A stretch of 64,000 nt of DNA from Bifidobacterium breve (GTDB lineage: Bacteria; Actinomycetota; Thermoleophilia; Solirubrobacterales; Solirubrobacteraceae). Both the position numbers and the translations under genes were made by a program. The notes under the pieces were generated by a model. It saw only the letters and a list, made by a program, of their open reading frames with translations. It did no database searches and was not told the origin of the DNA. Within the stretch, counting starts at the first letter, position 1; each line of letters begins with the position of its first letter. Where the stretch lies: contig CAMCUD010000002.1 in assembly GCA_945878865.1 (NCBI GenBank), positions 293,694-357,693 on the forward strand, written 5' to 3'. Below, piece by piece: positions 1-8,412 of the stretch.

Positions 1-512
1 CGACCGACCGCGCGCAGGGCAACATGTTCATGCGCCTCCTCGAGCATCCCGACCAGCTCGAAGCTGTCTACGCTGATCCGTCGCTCGTCGTCGACGCGTT
101 CGCCGAGACGCTCCGCCACACGCCGCCCGTCCATGTCGCCGCGCGCACGCCGCAGGTCGACATCGAGATGCACGGCGTGACGATTCCGGCAGGGGACACC
201 ATCACGTGCCTCGTCTCGGCGGGCAGTCGCGATCCGCGCAAGTTCGAGGACCCCGACCGGTTCGACATCTTCCGCGAGGACAACAACACCGAGCGCGCGT
301 TCAGCGCTGCGGCTGACCATCTCGGCTTCATCAACGGCCGGCACTTCTGCGTCGGCGCGATGCTGGCGAAGGCCGAGATCGAGATCGGCGTGACGTACCT
401 CCTGGCGAACATGCCGGGCCTGCGGATGGCCGAGGGCTTTGTCCCCGTCGAGTCCGGGCTCTTCACCCGCGGCATCGACAGCCTCAAGGTCACGTACGAC
501 CCCATCATCTGA
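1..512 (+). CDS. cytochrome P450, C-terminal part (5' end outside window)
   Basis: The reading frame is open from position 3 and runs to TGA at 510-512, so only about the last 170 residues of a roughly 400-residue P450 are present. The internal ATG at 24 is not the true start. Visible P450 marks are the K-helix ExxR (ETLR in AFAETLRHTPP), the following PPVH.AAR segment, the PERF-like DPDRFDIFR, and the haem-cysteine loop FINGRHFCVG with the Cys thiolate. P450s of this soluble bacterial class hydroxylate small hydrophobic molecules with electrons from a ferredoxin. A Rieske ferredoxin (6817) and an FprA-type reductase (23593) are in the same region, but whether they serve this P450 is inference. 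Confidence 0.93.
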   Translation, partial: TDRAQGNMFMRLLEHPDQLEAVYADPSLVVDAFAETLRHTPPVHVAARTPQVDIEMHGVTIPAGDTITCLVSAGSRDPRKFEDPDRFDIFREDNNTERAFSAAADHLGFINGRHFCVGAMLAKAEIEIGVTYLLANMPGLRMAEGFVPVESGLFTRGIDSLKVTYDPII

Positions 513-530
513 CCCCCCGATCCCATCCCA

Positions 531-565
531 CGGGCGGGCCCGTCCTCCCCAGACGGGTCCGCCCG
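531..565 (+). terminator. GC hairpin between P450 and aldo/keto reductase
   Basis: Thirteen-base arms 531-543 and 553-565 pair with a single G-T wobble around a 9-base loop. There is no real T tract after it, so it may act as a processing or attenuation stem rather than a strong intrinsic terminator. It lies 19 bases before the start codon of the next gene. Confidence 0.45.
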
Positions 566-583
566 CCCTTGCCAGGAGGCCTC

Positions 584-1615
584 ATGCAGACACTGGAATC
601 GGCGCCCATCGGATCGGGCGCGCGCCAGGTGACGGCCCTCGGGCTCGGGACTACTGCGCTCGCGAACATGTACGCGGCGCTGGATGACGACGCGGCCGCG
701 GCGACGCTGGACGCGGCCTTCGACGCGGGCATCCGGTACATCGACACCGCACCCGCCTACGGCAGCGGCTTGGCCGAGCAGCGGGTCGGCGCGTGGCTCG
801 CGCGGCGCGATCGAGACAGCGTCGTCATCTCCACGAAGGTCGGCAACTCGCTGCGGCCGATCAGCGCGGAGGAGGCGGCCGGCGGCCTCTTCGAGAACGC
901 TCTGCTCGCCGCGCCGTACATGGACTTCTCGCGCGACGCGATCCTGCGCTCCCTCGAAGAGAGCCTTTCGCGCCTGCAGACCGACCGCGTCGACATGATC
1001 GCCATCCACGACCCCGACGAGGCCGCGTCGATCGAGCCGGGCGTCGACCCGTATGCGCGCAGTCACTTCCGTGAGGCGATGGAGGAGACGTATCCGGTCC
1101 TGGACGAGCTTCGCAGCCAAGGGGTCATCGGGGCCGTCGGCGTCGGGATGAACGGCTGGGAGATGCTCGTCGATTTCGCGAAGGCCGGCGACTTCGACTA
1201 CTTCCTGCTGGCCGGGCGCTACACGCTGCTCGAACAGGAGTCGGCGCGCACGCTGCTGCCGCTGTGCGCTGAGCGGGGGATCTCCGTCGTGATCGGCGGT
1301 CCCTACAGCTCAGGGATCCTCGCGACGGGAGCCGTCGAGGGCGCGCGTTTCAACTACGCGCCGGCGGGGCCCGACGTCCTGGAGCGCGTGCGGCGGATCG
1401 AGGCGGTGTGTGCGCGCCACGCCGTGCCCCTGCGTGCTGCCGCGCTGCAGTTCCCCGCGCGCCACCCGGCCGTGACCTCGGTGATCCCCGGGGCGCGGAC
1501 CGCCGACGAGGTGCGCGAAAACATCGAGCTCTTTACTGCCCCGATTCCCGGCGATCTGTGGTCCGAACTCGTCGCCGAAGGGTTGATCGACGCATCCGTC
1601 GGATCGCCCGTCTAG
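584..1615 (+). CDS. aldo/keto reductase
   Basis: A 343-residue NAD(P)H-dependent aldo/keto reductase of the (alpha/beta)8 fold, related to the L-fucose/D-threo-aldose dehydrogenase branch. The catalytic tetrad is visible: Asp54 and Tyr59 (DTAPAYGSG), Lys85 (ISTKVG) and His in MIAIHDPDE. The C-terminal half has the cofactor-binding region ending SVIPGARTADEVREN. The ATG at 584 is chosen because AGGAGG lies at 574-579; an in-frame TTG at 569 lies upstream of that site and is rejected. It sits directly behind the P450, which suggests oxidation of an alcohol or reduction of a carbonyl made nearby; the substrate is unknown. Confidence 0.9.
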   Translation: MQTLESAPIGSGARQVTALGLGTTALANMYAALDDDAAAATLDAAFDAGIRYIDTAPAYGSGLAEQRVGAWLARRDRDSVVISTKVGNSLRPISAEEAAGGLFENALLAAPYMDFSRDAILRSLEESLSRLQTDRVDMIAIHDPDEAASIEPGVDPYARSHFREAMEETYPVLDELRSQGVIGAVGVGMNGWEMLVDFAKAGDFDYFLLAGRYTLLEQESARTLLPLCAERGISVVIGGPYSSGILATGAVEGARFNYAPAGPDVLERVRRIEAVCARHAVPLRAAALQFPARHPAVTSVIPGARTADEVRENIELFTAPIPGDLWSELVAEGLIDASVGSPV

Positions 1616-1630
1616 TATATTTCGTATATT
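1615..1630. promoter_or_regulatory. direct repeat upstream of ABC importer promoter
   Basis: GTATATT occurs twice in direct orientation (1615-1621 and 1624-1630), separated by TC, in an A/T-rich patch that stands out from the surrounding GC-rich DNA. It ends five bases before a -35 hexamer, a position suited to an activator or repressor of the ABC importer operon. The binding protein is unknown. Confidence 0.4.
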
Positions 1631-1635
1631 AGTTA

Positions 1636-1664
1636 TTGACATTGCTCCGCGAGCGGCGTAGTGT
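1636..1664 (+). promoter_or_regulatory. sigma-70-like promoter for ABC importer operon
   Basis: A perfect -35 TTGACA (1636-1641) and a -10-like TAGTGT (1659-1664) are separated by 17 bases. This would give a leader of roughly 95 bases before the ATG at 1764. Confidence 0.5.
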
Positions 1665-1763
1665 CGAGAAGCCTCGGGCGTGGGTCTGTTCCGAGGACGA
1701 GAGATACCTGCACAACCCCTGAATTTCACCGGCTCGCAGATGCGGCTGGGGGAGAGGCGAACC

Positions 1764-2927
1764 ATGATGGGTTACCGGACGTTCGCCGGGCGCGGACCCC
1801 TGCGCACGGCGCTGATGATCGCTGCCTTCGCGGCGAGCGGGACCGCGGTCGCGGCCTGCGGAAGCGATGACGGAGGCTCGGCCTCCAAGGACGATGGTGC
1901 GGCAACTGCGGCCGAGAGCTCGGGGGTCCAGCAGGTCACCGCGCTCGCGAACGAGCTGCTCAAGCGGCCGACATCGATCTCGATCACGAAGCCGATCGGC
2001 AAGCCGGTTCCCGAAGGCAAGGAGGTCGTGTGGATCTCGTGCGGCGTCCCGGCCTGTGTGACGCTCGGCGAGACGTTCACCGAGGGCGCCAAGGAGCTCG
2101 GCTGGAAGACCCGTGTGATCAACACCGACGGCACGCCCGAGAAGATCAAGGCCGCCTGGTCTCAGGCCGCCTCGAGCAAGCCTGATGGTGTCGCGTCGTC
2201 CGGCACGGATCTGTCGGTCGTCGCCCCGCAGCTCAAGCAGCTCGAGGAGGCGGACATCCCGGTCGCGCTGTACGCCGTGCCCGAGAAGACCAACGGGGTC
2301 GACGTGCTCGTCGGCGACATGCAGGGCGAGGCCGAGTCCTACGGCGAGCCGATGGCCGCCTGGATCGTCAAGGACAGCGGCGGCGACGCCAACACGCTGC
2401 TCGTCACACTGCCGAGCTTCCCGATCCTCGCGGGCCTGAAGCAGGGCTTCGACTCGACGTACAAGCAGGGCTGCGCGGACTGCGGCATGAAGACGCTCGA
2501 CCTCCCGCTCAGCGCGCTGGGCAAGGACGTTCCGGCGCGGATCGTCTCCACGCTGCGGGCCAACCCGAACATCGACTACGTCGCGATGGCTGTCGACGAC
2601 CTGACCGTCGGCCTGCCGGCGGCTCTGCGCGCAGCCGGGCTTGCGGACAAGGTGAAGATCATCGGCGCCACCACGGGCCAGACGAACATCCAATACATCA
2701 AGGCCGGCCAGCAGGCCGCGGGTGTGCCGAACGCCTGGTACGACGATACGTGGCAGCTCGTCGACGGCCTGGCGCGGATCTTCGTCGGCGAGGATCCGAG
2801 CGTCTCCGAGGCCACGCCGCCGCGGATGATCCTCGTCCAGGACAACCTCCCGGACAACACCGACGTGTTCCCGCTCGTGCCGGACTTCCGCGAGCAGTTC
2901 CTGAAGCTCTGGGGCAAGAACGCCTGA
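1764..2927 (+). CDS. ABC importer substrate-binding lipoprotein (RbsB/XylF-like)
   Basis: Periplasmic-binding-protein type 1 family, 387 residues. An N-terminal signal with a lipobox (GTAVAAC, Cys becoming the lipidated N-terminus) is followed by a Ser/Gly/Asp-rich linker, so the protein is tethered outside the membrane. Two Rossmann lobes follow (VWISCGVPACVTLGE..., NTLLVTLPSFPILAGL..., IIGATTGQTNI). Family members bind sugars, autoinducer-2 or other small molecules; the catabolic neighbourhood suggests a carboxylic or cyclic compound, which is inference. GGGGGAGAGG sits a few bases before the ATG at 1764; a second ATG follows at 1767. Confidence 0.9.
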   Translation: MMGYRTFAGRGPLRTALMIAAFAASGTAVAACGSDDGGSASKDDGAATAAESSGVQQVTALANELLKRPTSISITKPIGKPVPEGKEVVWISCGVPACVTLGETFTEGAKELGWKTRVINTDGTPEKIKAAWSQAASSKPDGVASSGTDLSVVAPQLKQLEEADIPVALYAVPEKTNGVDVLVGDMQGEAESYGEPMAAWIVKDSGGDANTLLVTLPSFPILAGLKQGFDSTYKQGCADCGMKTLDLPLSALGKDVPARIVSTLRANPNIDYVAMAVDDLTVGLPAALRAAGLADKVKIIGATTGQTNIQYIKAGQQAAGVPNAWYDDTWQLVDGLARIFVGEDPSVSEATPPRMILVQDNLPDNTDVFPLVPDFREQFLKLWGKNA

Positions 2928-2964
2928 CCAACCGGCGCGGGTGCTCCCTTGCCCGCCCACCCAC

Positions 2965-3004
2965 GGGATGCGCCGGAGGTCTGCCGAAGCCTCCGGCGCA
3001 TCCC
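2965..3004 (+). terminator. perfect 15-bp hairpin between binding protein and ATPase genes
   Basis: Arms 2965-2979 and 2990-3004 are perfectly complementary with a 10-base loop and no T tract. This position, just after the binding-protein gene of an importer operon, is typical of a stem that stabilises the upstream message and reduces read-through, giving more binding protein than transporter. Confidence 0.65.
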
Positions 3005-3028
3005 CACCACGGACCAGGAGACCAGGAG

Positions 3029-4555
3029 ATGGCCACCGCAATACGCCGCCCCGTGCGCACTCCGGCGCTCAGGATCGAGCGGCTCTCCAAGACCTTTGGC
3101 GCGACCAAGGCGCTCGACGACGTGACGATCGCGTTCGACCGCGGCCAGACGCACGCGCTCGTCGGCTCCAACGGCTCGGGCAAGTCGACGCTGATCAAGA
3201 CGCTCGCGGGCTACCACCGGCCCGACCCGGGTGCCCACGCGTACTTCGCCGGTGAGGAGTTCGATCTCGAGGCGCCGGGCGACGAGCGCCCCGCGGGCCT
3301 GCGGTTCATCCACCAGGACCTCGGCCTCGTCCTCGAGCTCAGCGCGGTCGACAACTTCGGCCTGAAGTGCGGCTTTTCCACGTCACGCGGCTTCGTCAGC
3401 TGGCGCGAGCAGGCCCGCCGTACCCGCGAGGCGATCGCCCGCTTCGATCTCGGCCTCGACGTGCACGCGCCGCTCTCGCAGGCCACGCCGGTCGAGCGCA
3501 CGATCGTCGCGATCGCCGCGGCCATTCAGGACTGGGACGAGGACGGTGGCCTCCTCGTGCTCGACGAGCCCACCGCCGCGTTGCCGCCCGTCGAGGTCAC
3601 CGAGCTGTTCGCGATCCTCGACGAGGTCAAAGCCGCCGGCGCCACGATCGTCTACGTCTCGCACCGGCTCGACGAGATCTTCCAGATCTGCAGCGACGTG
3701 AGCGTCCTGCGCGCCGGCCGGCTGGTCGCTTCGCGCGCGGTCGAGGGACTCGAGCCGCAGGACATCGCTGCGCTCATGGTCGGCACGGACGTCGACACGG
3801 AGATCCGGCCGACCCGTCCGGCCGCGCAGCGCACGGACCTCGCGCTCGAAGCGCGCGGGCTGCGTGGGGAGTTCCTGCGCGGCGTCGACCTGCAGGTCGG
3901 CCACGGCGAGATCGTCGGCGTCGCGGGACTTCTCGGCTCCGGGCGGGAGGAGCTGCCCTACGTCGTCGCCGGGGCGCGCGCGGACATCGCCAGCGGGCGG
4001 CTGCGGGTCGGCGACGGCGAGTGGAGCCGCGTCGAGTCGGGAGGCTTTCGACACCCGATCGTCCCGGCCGACCGGCTGCGCGAGGGGATCGTCGGCGAGA
4101 TGACCATCGAGGAGAACCTCGCACTTCCCGTCCTGTCCGAGCTCGGCCGCGGCGGCCTGCTGCGACGGGGCGCCGAGCGGGACGTCGCGCGCGAGAGCAT
4201 CCGCCGGGTCGACCTCGTCCCGCCTGAACCCGACCGCGTGATCTCCACGCTCAGCGGCGGCAACCAGCAGAAGGTCGTCGTCGCGCGGTGGCTCACCGAG
4301 CAGCGGCCGCTGCTGATCCTGGCCGAGCCCACGGCGGGCGTGGACATCGCTGCGCGCATGGCGCTCTTCCGGCTGCTCATCGCCGAAGCCGATCGCGGTC
4401 TCGGCGTCCTCGTCTCGTCCTCGGACGTCGACGACCTCCTGCACCTCTGCACCCGCGTCCTGGTGCTCCGCGACGGCGTCGTGGCGCGCGAGCTCGCGTA
4501 CGACGAGATCACCGAGACCAACCTCCTCCATGCGATGGAAGGGATCGATTCCTGA
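3029..4555 (+). CDS. ABC importer ATP-binding protein, two NBDs (RbsA-like)
   Basis: 508 residues with two nucleotide-binding domains in one chain, as in RbsA/XylG/MglA. NBD1 has Walker A GSNGSGKST, Walker B LLVLDEPTAAL and H-loop VYVSHRLDE. NBD2 has a degenerate Walker A (GLLGSGREE), usual in this family, and a full signature LSGGNQQKVVVARW. Its Walker B reads LLILAEPTAGVD, with Ala where the usual Asp precedes the catalytic Glu. AGGAG precedes the ATG at 3029. It overlaps the permease start by one base (TGATG), indicating translational coupling. Confidence 0.93.
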   Translation: MATAIRRPVRTPALRIERLSKTFGATKALDDVTIAFDRGQTHALVGSNGSGKSTLIKTLAGYHRPDPGAHAYFAGEEFDLEAPGDERPAGLRFIHQDLGLVLELSAVDNFGLKCGFSTSRGFVSWREQARRTREAIARFDLGLDVHAPLSQATPVERTIVAIAAAIQDWDEDGGLLVLDEPTAALPPVEVTELFAILDEVKAAGATIVYVSHRLDEIFQICSDVSVLRAGRLVASRAVEGLEPQDIAALMVGTDVDTEIRPTRPAAQRTDLALEARGLRGEFLRGVDLQVGHGEIVGVAGLLGSGREELPYVVAGARADIASGRLRVGDGEWSRVESGGFRHPIVPADRLREGIVGEMTIEENLALPVLSELGRGGLLRRGAERDVARESIRRVDLVPPEPDRVISTLSGGNQQKVVVARWLTEQRPLLILAEPTAGVDIAARMALFRLLIAEADRGLGVLVSSSDVDDLLHLCTRVLVLRDGVVARELAYDEITETNLLHAMEGIDS

Positions 4556-5679
4556 TGAGCACCACTCCGACCGCGGACCCGGTTCAGCCCCAGCGCTCCG
4601 CGGACCCCCAGGCCTCCTCCAGGGAACAGGCTCCCGCGCGCGGTTCGCGCGCGGGAGCGCTGTTTGGCTCGGCGCTGAGCCCGCGGCGCATCGGCGCGGT
4701 CTATGTGTGGGCCGTGATCGTCCTGTTCTTCGCGATCTACACACCCGACACGTTCCTGACGGGCACGACGGTCACGCAGATCCTCAACAACAGCGCGATC
4801 ACGGGGCTCGCGGCACTCGCGCTGCTCATCCCGCTCGCCACGCGCACGTTCGACCTCTCGATCGGCTTCGTCATGAGCCTCTCGGGGGTGACCGCGGCGA
4901 ACTTCGTCGCCAACGGCATGCCGCTCGTTCCCGCGGTGCTGCTCGGTCTCGGCGCCGCGCTCGTCGTCGGCGTCATCAACGCCACGGTCGTCGTCGTCAT
5001 GCGCGTGGATTCGTTCATCGGCACGCTGGCGACCGGGTCGATCATCGCGTCGTTCATCACGATGGTCACCAACGAGCAGGACATCACCGACGTCCGGCTC
5101 ACGGGCGCGTTCTCCGACCTCGGCCAGACGGACATCGGGGGCGTGACGCTCCCCGTCCTCTACGCCCTCGCGGTGGTCATCGTGCTGTGGGTCCTGCTCG
5201 AGCACACCACGACGGGCCGGCGGCTGTACAGCACCGGCTTCAACCCGGACGCCGCGAAGCTCGCCAGCGTCCGCGTCGACAGGCTGCGCTTCCTCTCGCT
5301 CCTGGCGAGCGCGTTCATCGCCGGCGTCGCCGGAATCGCGTTGGCCGCGACGCTCGGCGCGGGCTCGCCGTCGGCCGGCCAGTCCTACCTGTTGCCCGCC
5401 TTCGCGGCGGCGTTCCTCGGGGCGACGCAGATTCGCCCTGGACGCTTCAACGCGATCGGCACCGTGATCGCCGTCCTCGTGCTGACGACGGGCACGACCG
5501 GCCTCGCGCTGGCGCTCGCCCCCGCGTGGGCGGCCGACCTCTTCACCGGGGTGGTCCTCATCGCCGCGCTGACGCTGACCGGGGCCGAGCGGCGCCGGCT
5601 GCGCAGCCGCGGCTCCGCGTTCCTCCGCCTGCGCAAGCGCGGCGGCAGCACCCCCGACACGCCCGAGGTGGCCTCATGA
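4555..5679 (+). CDS. ABC importer permease (RbsC-like)
   Basis: 374-residue integral membrane protein of the BPD_transp_2 family. After a polar Pro/Ala/Ser-rich N-terminus of about 45 residues, eight to ten hydrophobic segments follow (for example VYVWAVIVLFFAIY, AALALLIPLATRTFDLSIGF, AVLLGLGAALVVGVI). The family motif near the cytoplasmic coupling region (GRRLYSTGFNPDAAKLASV) is present. The protein ends in a basic tail. A single permease gene implies a homodimer with one dual-NBD ATPase. It overlaps the next gene by four bases (ATGA). Confidence 0.92.
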   Translation: MSTTPTADPVQPQRSADPQASSREQAPARGSRAGALFGSALSPRRIGAVYVWAVIVLFFAIYTPDTFLTGTTVTQILNNSAITGLAALALLIPLATRTFDLSIGFVMSLSGVTAANFVANGMPLVPAVLLGLGAALVVGVINATVVVVMRVDSFIGTLATGSIIASFITMVTNEQDITDVRLTGAFSDLGQTDIGGVTLPVLYALAVVIVLWVLLEHTTTGRRLYSTGFNPDAAKLASVRVDRLRFLSLLASAFIAGVAGIALAATLGAGSPSAGQSYLLPAFAAAFLGATQIRPGRFNAIGTVIAVLVLTTGTTGLALALAPAWAADLFTGVVLIAALTLTGAERRRLRSRGSAFLRLRKRGGSTPDTPEVAS

Positions 5680-6815
5680 GCGTCTCAACCGCGGCAGCAG
5701 CCGCGCCCGACCGCGCGACGGACGTCGGCGTCATCGACTCCGACGTCCACCCGAACTTCGAGGCCGGGATCCGCGACCTCATCCCGTACATGACCGATAC
5801 GTGGCGCCAGCGCATGGGCTTCGGTCAGGAGGGGTGGGAGACGTCCTTCGCCGCCTCGGCGTTCCACCTGCCGCTGAACTACCTGCACGTCAACACCGCC
5901 GGCGCGTTTCGCAAGGACGCCGCGTTCGAGGGCAAGCCACCGGCGTCGGACGCGCGGCACACCGCACGTGACCTGTTCGACCGCCACGACATCTCACGCG
6001 GCCTGCTGATCGCCGGGCAGATGTTCGGTATCGGCGCGATGCCCCAGGCGGAGGTCGCCGCGACGCTGGCCTCGGCCTACAACGAATGGATGGACGAGCG
6101 GTGGCTGCAGGTGGACGACCGCTACCGCGGCGCGCTGATCATCGCCCCGCAGGACCCCGACCTGGCTGTTGCGGAGATCGAGCGGATGGCGGGCCGCGAC
6201 GCGATCGCGGCGATCTTCATGCCGCTCCACGAGATCCTCTGGGGTGAGAAGCACTACCACCCGATCTTCGAGGCCGCCCAGCGCCACGAGCTGCCGGTGG
6301 TCACGCACCCGAGCGGCACGGAGAGCATCTTCGCCCGCGCGCCGAAGATGGCCGGGACGCCGACGTTCTACATCGAGTGGCACGCGGGCCTCGCGCAGAT
6401 CCACTACTCCAACGTGCTGAGCATGCTCTGCCACGGGACGTTCGAGCGCTTCCCCGGGCTGAAGGTCGTCATCGCCGAGGGCGGCTTCACGTGGCTGGCC
6501 GAGCTCATGTGGAAGCTCGACCGAGACTGGCAGTCGCTGCGCGACGAGGTGCCGTGGATCAAGCGGCCGCCGAGCGAGTACATCCTCGATCACGTCTGGT
6601 GCACGACGCAGCCGTTCGTCGAGCCGCACAAGAAGGAGCACGTCGCGCAGGTGCTCGACATGGTCTGCGCGGACCGCAACCTCATCTTCAGCTCGGACTA
6701 CCCGCACTGGGACTTTGACGACCCGCAGCGCGCGCTGGCGGCGATCGACCCTGCGCTGCGGCGGCGGATCATGGTCGAGGCGCCGCTCGAGGTCTACGGG
6801 GATCGGATCCGCTGA
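5676..6815 (+). CDS. amidohydrolase family protein (amidohydrolase_2)
   Basis: 379-residue TIM-barrel metallohydrolase of the ACMSD / gamma-resorcylate decarboxylase-type superfamily branch. The N-terminal metal site appears as DSDVHPN, the core His as VVTHPSGTES, later HAGLAQIHYS, and the distal Asp as FSSDYPHWDFDD. These enzymes hydrolyse lactones or C-C bonds or decarboxylate ring acids. Being co-transcribed with the importer it may act on the imported compound or its first product. A second, shorter family member is at 18248-19033. Confidence 0.87.
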   Translation: MSVSTAAAAAPDRATDVGVIDSDVHPNFEAGIRDLIPYMTDTWRQRMGFGQEGWETSFAASAFHLPLNYLHVNTAGAFRKDAAFEGKPPASDARHTARDLFDRHDISRGLLIAGQMFGIGAMPQAEVAATLASAYNEWMDERWLQVDDRYRGALIIAPQDPDLAVAEIERMAGRDAIAAIFMPLHEILWGEKHYHPIFEAAQRHELPVVTHPSGTESIFARAPKMAGTPTFYIEWHAGLAQIHYSNVLSMLCHGTFERFPGLKVVIAEGGFTWLAELMWKLDRDWQSLRDEVPWIKRPPSEYILDHVWCTTQPFVEPHKKEHVAQVLDMVCADRNLIFSSDYPHWDFDDPQRALAAIDPALRRRIMVEAPLEVYGDRIR

Positions 6816-6816
6816 G

Positions 6817-7179
6817 ATGTCGCGTCACGTCATCGACCGGGCGGAAGAGATCCCGCCCGGCACGCGGCGGGTGGTTGACCTCGACGGGAGGTCCATCGGC
6901 GTGTTCAACGTCGAGGGGACGTTCTACGCGCTGCGCAACCGCTGCCCGCACCACGGCGCGCCGCTGTGCGAGGGCCCGGTCTCGGGAACGATGCTGCCCT
7001 CCGATCCCGACGAGTACCGCTTCAGCACCGCCAGGGAGCACCAGATCATTCGCTGCCCCTGGCACGGCTACGAGTTCCGGCTCGACGACGGACGTGGACT
7101 GGTCAAGCCCGAGACCTCGCGCGTGAAGGCGTATCGCGTCGAGGTCGAGGCGGGCGACGTGGTGGTCTACACCCGATAA
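6817..7179 (+). CDS. Rieske [2Fe-2S] ferredoxin-like protein
   Basis: 120 residues comprising a single Rieske domain. The cluster ligands are in NRCPHHGAPL and RCPWHGYEF, giving the Cys-X-His ... Cys-X-X-His pattern. There is no catalytic dioxygenase domain, so it acts either as an electron carrier or as the small partner of another oxygenase. It starts two bases after the amidohydrolase stop in the same operon. Possible electron users are the P450 upstream or an oxygenase outside the window; neither is shown by the sequence. Confidence 0.9.
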   Translation: MSRHVIDRAEEIPPGTRRVVDLDGRSIGVFNVEGTFYALRNRCPHHGAPLCEGPVSGTMLPSDPDEYRFSTAREHQIIRCPWHGYEFRLDDGRGLVKPETSRVKAYRVEVEAGDVVVYTR

Positions 7180-7218
7180 TTTGTTATCATCAATATATGG
7201 GTAAGGAACCGCGGACGC

Positions 7219-8412
7219 ATGAGCACAGCACGCATCGCATCGCCTGAGGCGCAGGCCACCGATCGCCGCGAGATCGTCCGCCTCGCGGCGGACTTCGCGC
7301 GCAAGGAGATCGCGCCGCGCGTCGCCGACTACGACCTCGCCGAGCAGATGCCGCGCGACCTCCTCGACGAGATGGGGCGGTTGGGGTTCTTCGGCGGCGT
7401 CATCCCCGAGGAGCTCGGCGGGCTCGGGCTGGACTACGACATCTTCGCCGAGCTCATCGAGGAGGTCTCGAAGACCTGCCAGATCCTGGGGACGTTCGTC
7501 TCCATGCCGTCGGGTCTCGTCGGCTCGGCGCTCCAGGCGTTCGGCACGCCCGAGCAGCAGGACCGGTGGCTGCGGCCGCTCGCCGCAGGGGAGATCTTCG
7601 GCGCGGCCGGTGTCACCGAGCCTGGGTCGGGCAGTGACGTCGCGGCGATGACGACGACGTACCGCCGCGACGGCGACGACTACGTCATCACCGGCGCGAA
7701 GGCGTGGATCTCGAACCTCGACATCGCGGAGTTCGTCCTGACGTTCGCGTCGTCGGATCGCAGCCTTCGTCACCGAGGGATCACGGCGTTCGTCATCCCG
7801 CGCGACACGCCCGGGCTCGGCCTGCACCCGTACAAGAACAAGCTGGGGTTCCGCCCGATCTGCACCGGCGAGGTCGTCCTCGACGAGGTCCGCGTTGGGC
7901 CTGACGCGGTCCTCGGCGTCGAGGGTCAGGGCTTCCACGTCGCGATGAACGCGGTGGAGCGCGGCCGTCTCGGTGTCGCCGCACGCGCCGTCGGCGTTGC
8001 GCAGGCGTGCCTTGAGGACTCGCGGGAGTACGCGCGCAGCCGGGTCGCGTTCGGCCAGCCGATCTCGAACTTCCAGATCGTCCAGTCGAAGATCACCGAC
8101 ATGGCGGTCGGCGTCACGACCGCGCGCCTGCTTGTCCGCGAATGCGCGACCGCGCTACAGACCGGCTCTCGCGCGCGCGAGCTGACGAGCATGGCGAAGA
8201 TGTACGCCAGCGACGTCGCGGCACGGTCGGCGTCGGACGCCGTGCAGATCCACGGCGCGGCGGGCGTCAGCCCGGAGTACCGCGTGGGCCGCATGTACCG
8301 CGACGCGAAGGTGCTGCAGATCGTCGAGGGATCGAACGACCTGCACCGCGCGCTCATCGGCGAGATGGAACTCGGGCTGCGCGGCGACGGCGAGATCAAG
8401 TCGGCGACATGA
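7219..8412 (+). CDS. acyl-CoA dehydrogenase
   Basis: 397-residue FAD-dependent acyl-CoA dehydrogenase introducing the alpha,beta double bond. Family marks are VTEPGSGSDVAAM, the FAD-binding AYVITGAKAWISN-type stretch, the YARSRVAFGQPI segment and VLQIVEGSNDLHR, whose Glu is at the catalytic-base position of the MCAD/SCAD type. An A/T-rich 39-base gap with AAGGA before the ATG separates it from the Rieske gene, so it may have its own promoter. It overlaps the hydratase gene by four bases, forming a beta-oxidation trio with the next two genes. Confidence 0.93.
   Translation: MSTARIASPEAQATDRREIVRLAADFARKEIAPRVADYDLAEQMPRDLLDEMGRLGFFGGVIPEELGGLGLDYDIFAELIEEVSKTCQILGTFVSMPSGLVGSALQAFGTPEQQDRWLRPLAAGEIFGAAGVTEPGSGSDVAAMTTTYRRDGDDYVITGAKAWISNLDIAEFVLTFASSDRSLRHRGITAFVIPRDTPGLGLHPYKNKLGFRPICTGEVVLDEVRVGPDAVLGVEGQGFHVAMNAVERGRLGVAARAVGVAQACLEDSREYARSRVAFGQPISNFQIVQSKITDMAVGVTTARLLVRECATALQTGSRARELTSMAKMYASDVAARSASDAVQIHGAAGVSPEYRVGRMYRDAKVLQIVEGSNDLHRALIGEMELGLRGDGEIKSAT

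Noticed and set aside
569..583. Upstream TTG start for the aldo/keto reductase
   Set aside because: The Shine-Dalgarno AGGAGG at 574-579 lies inside this extension and is correctly spaced for the ATG at 584.
68..1120. A 350-residue minus-strand frame over the P450 and aldo/keto reductase genes
   Set aside because: Both plus-strand genes have clear active-site motifs; the minus frame is a GC shadow.
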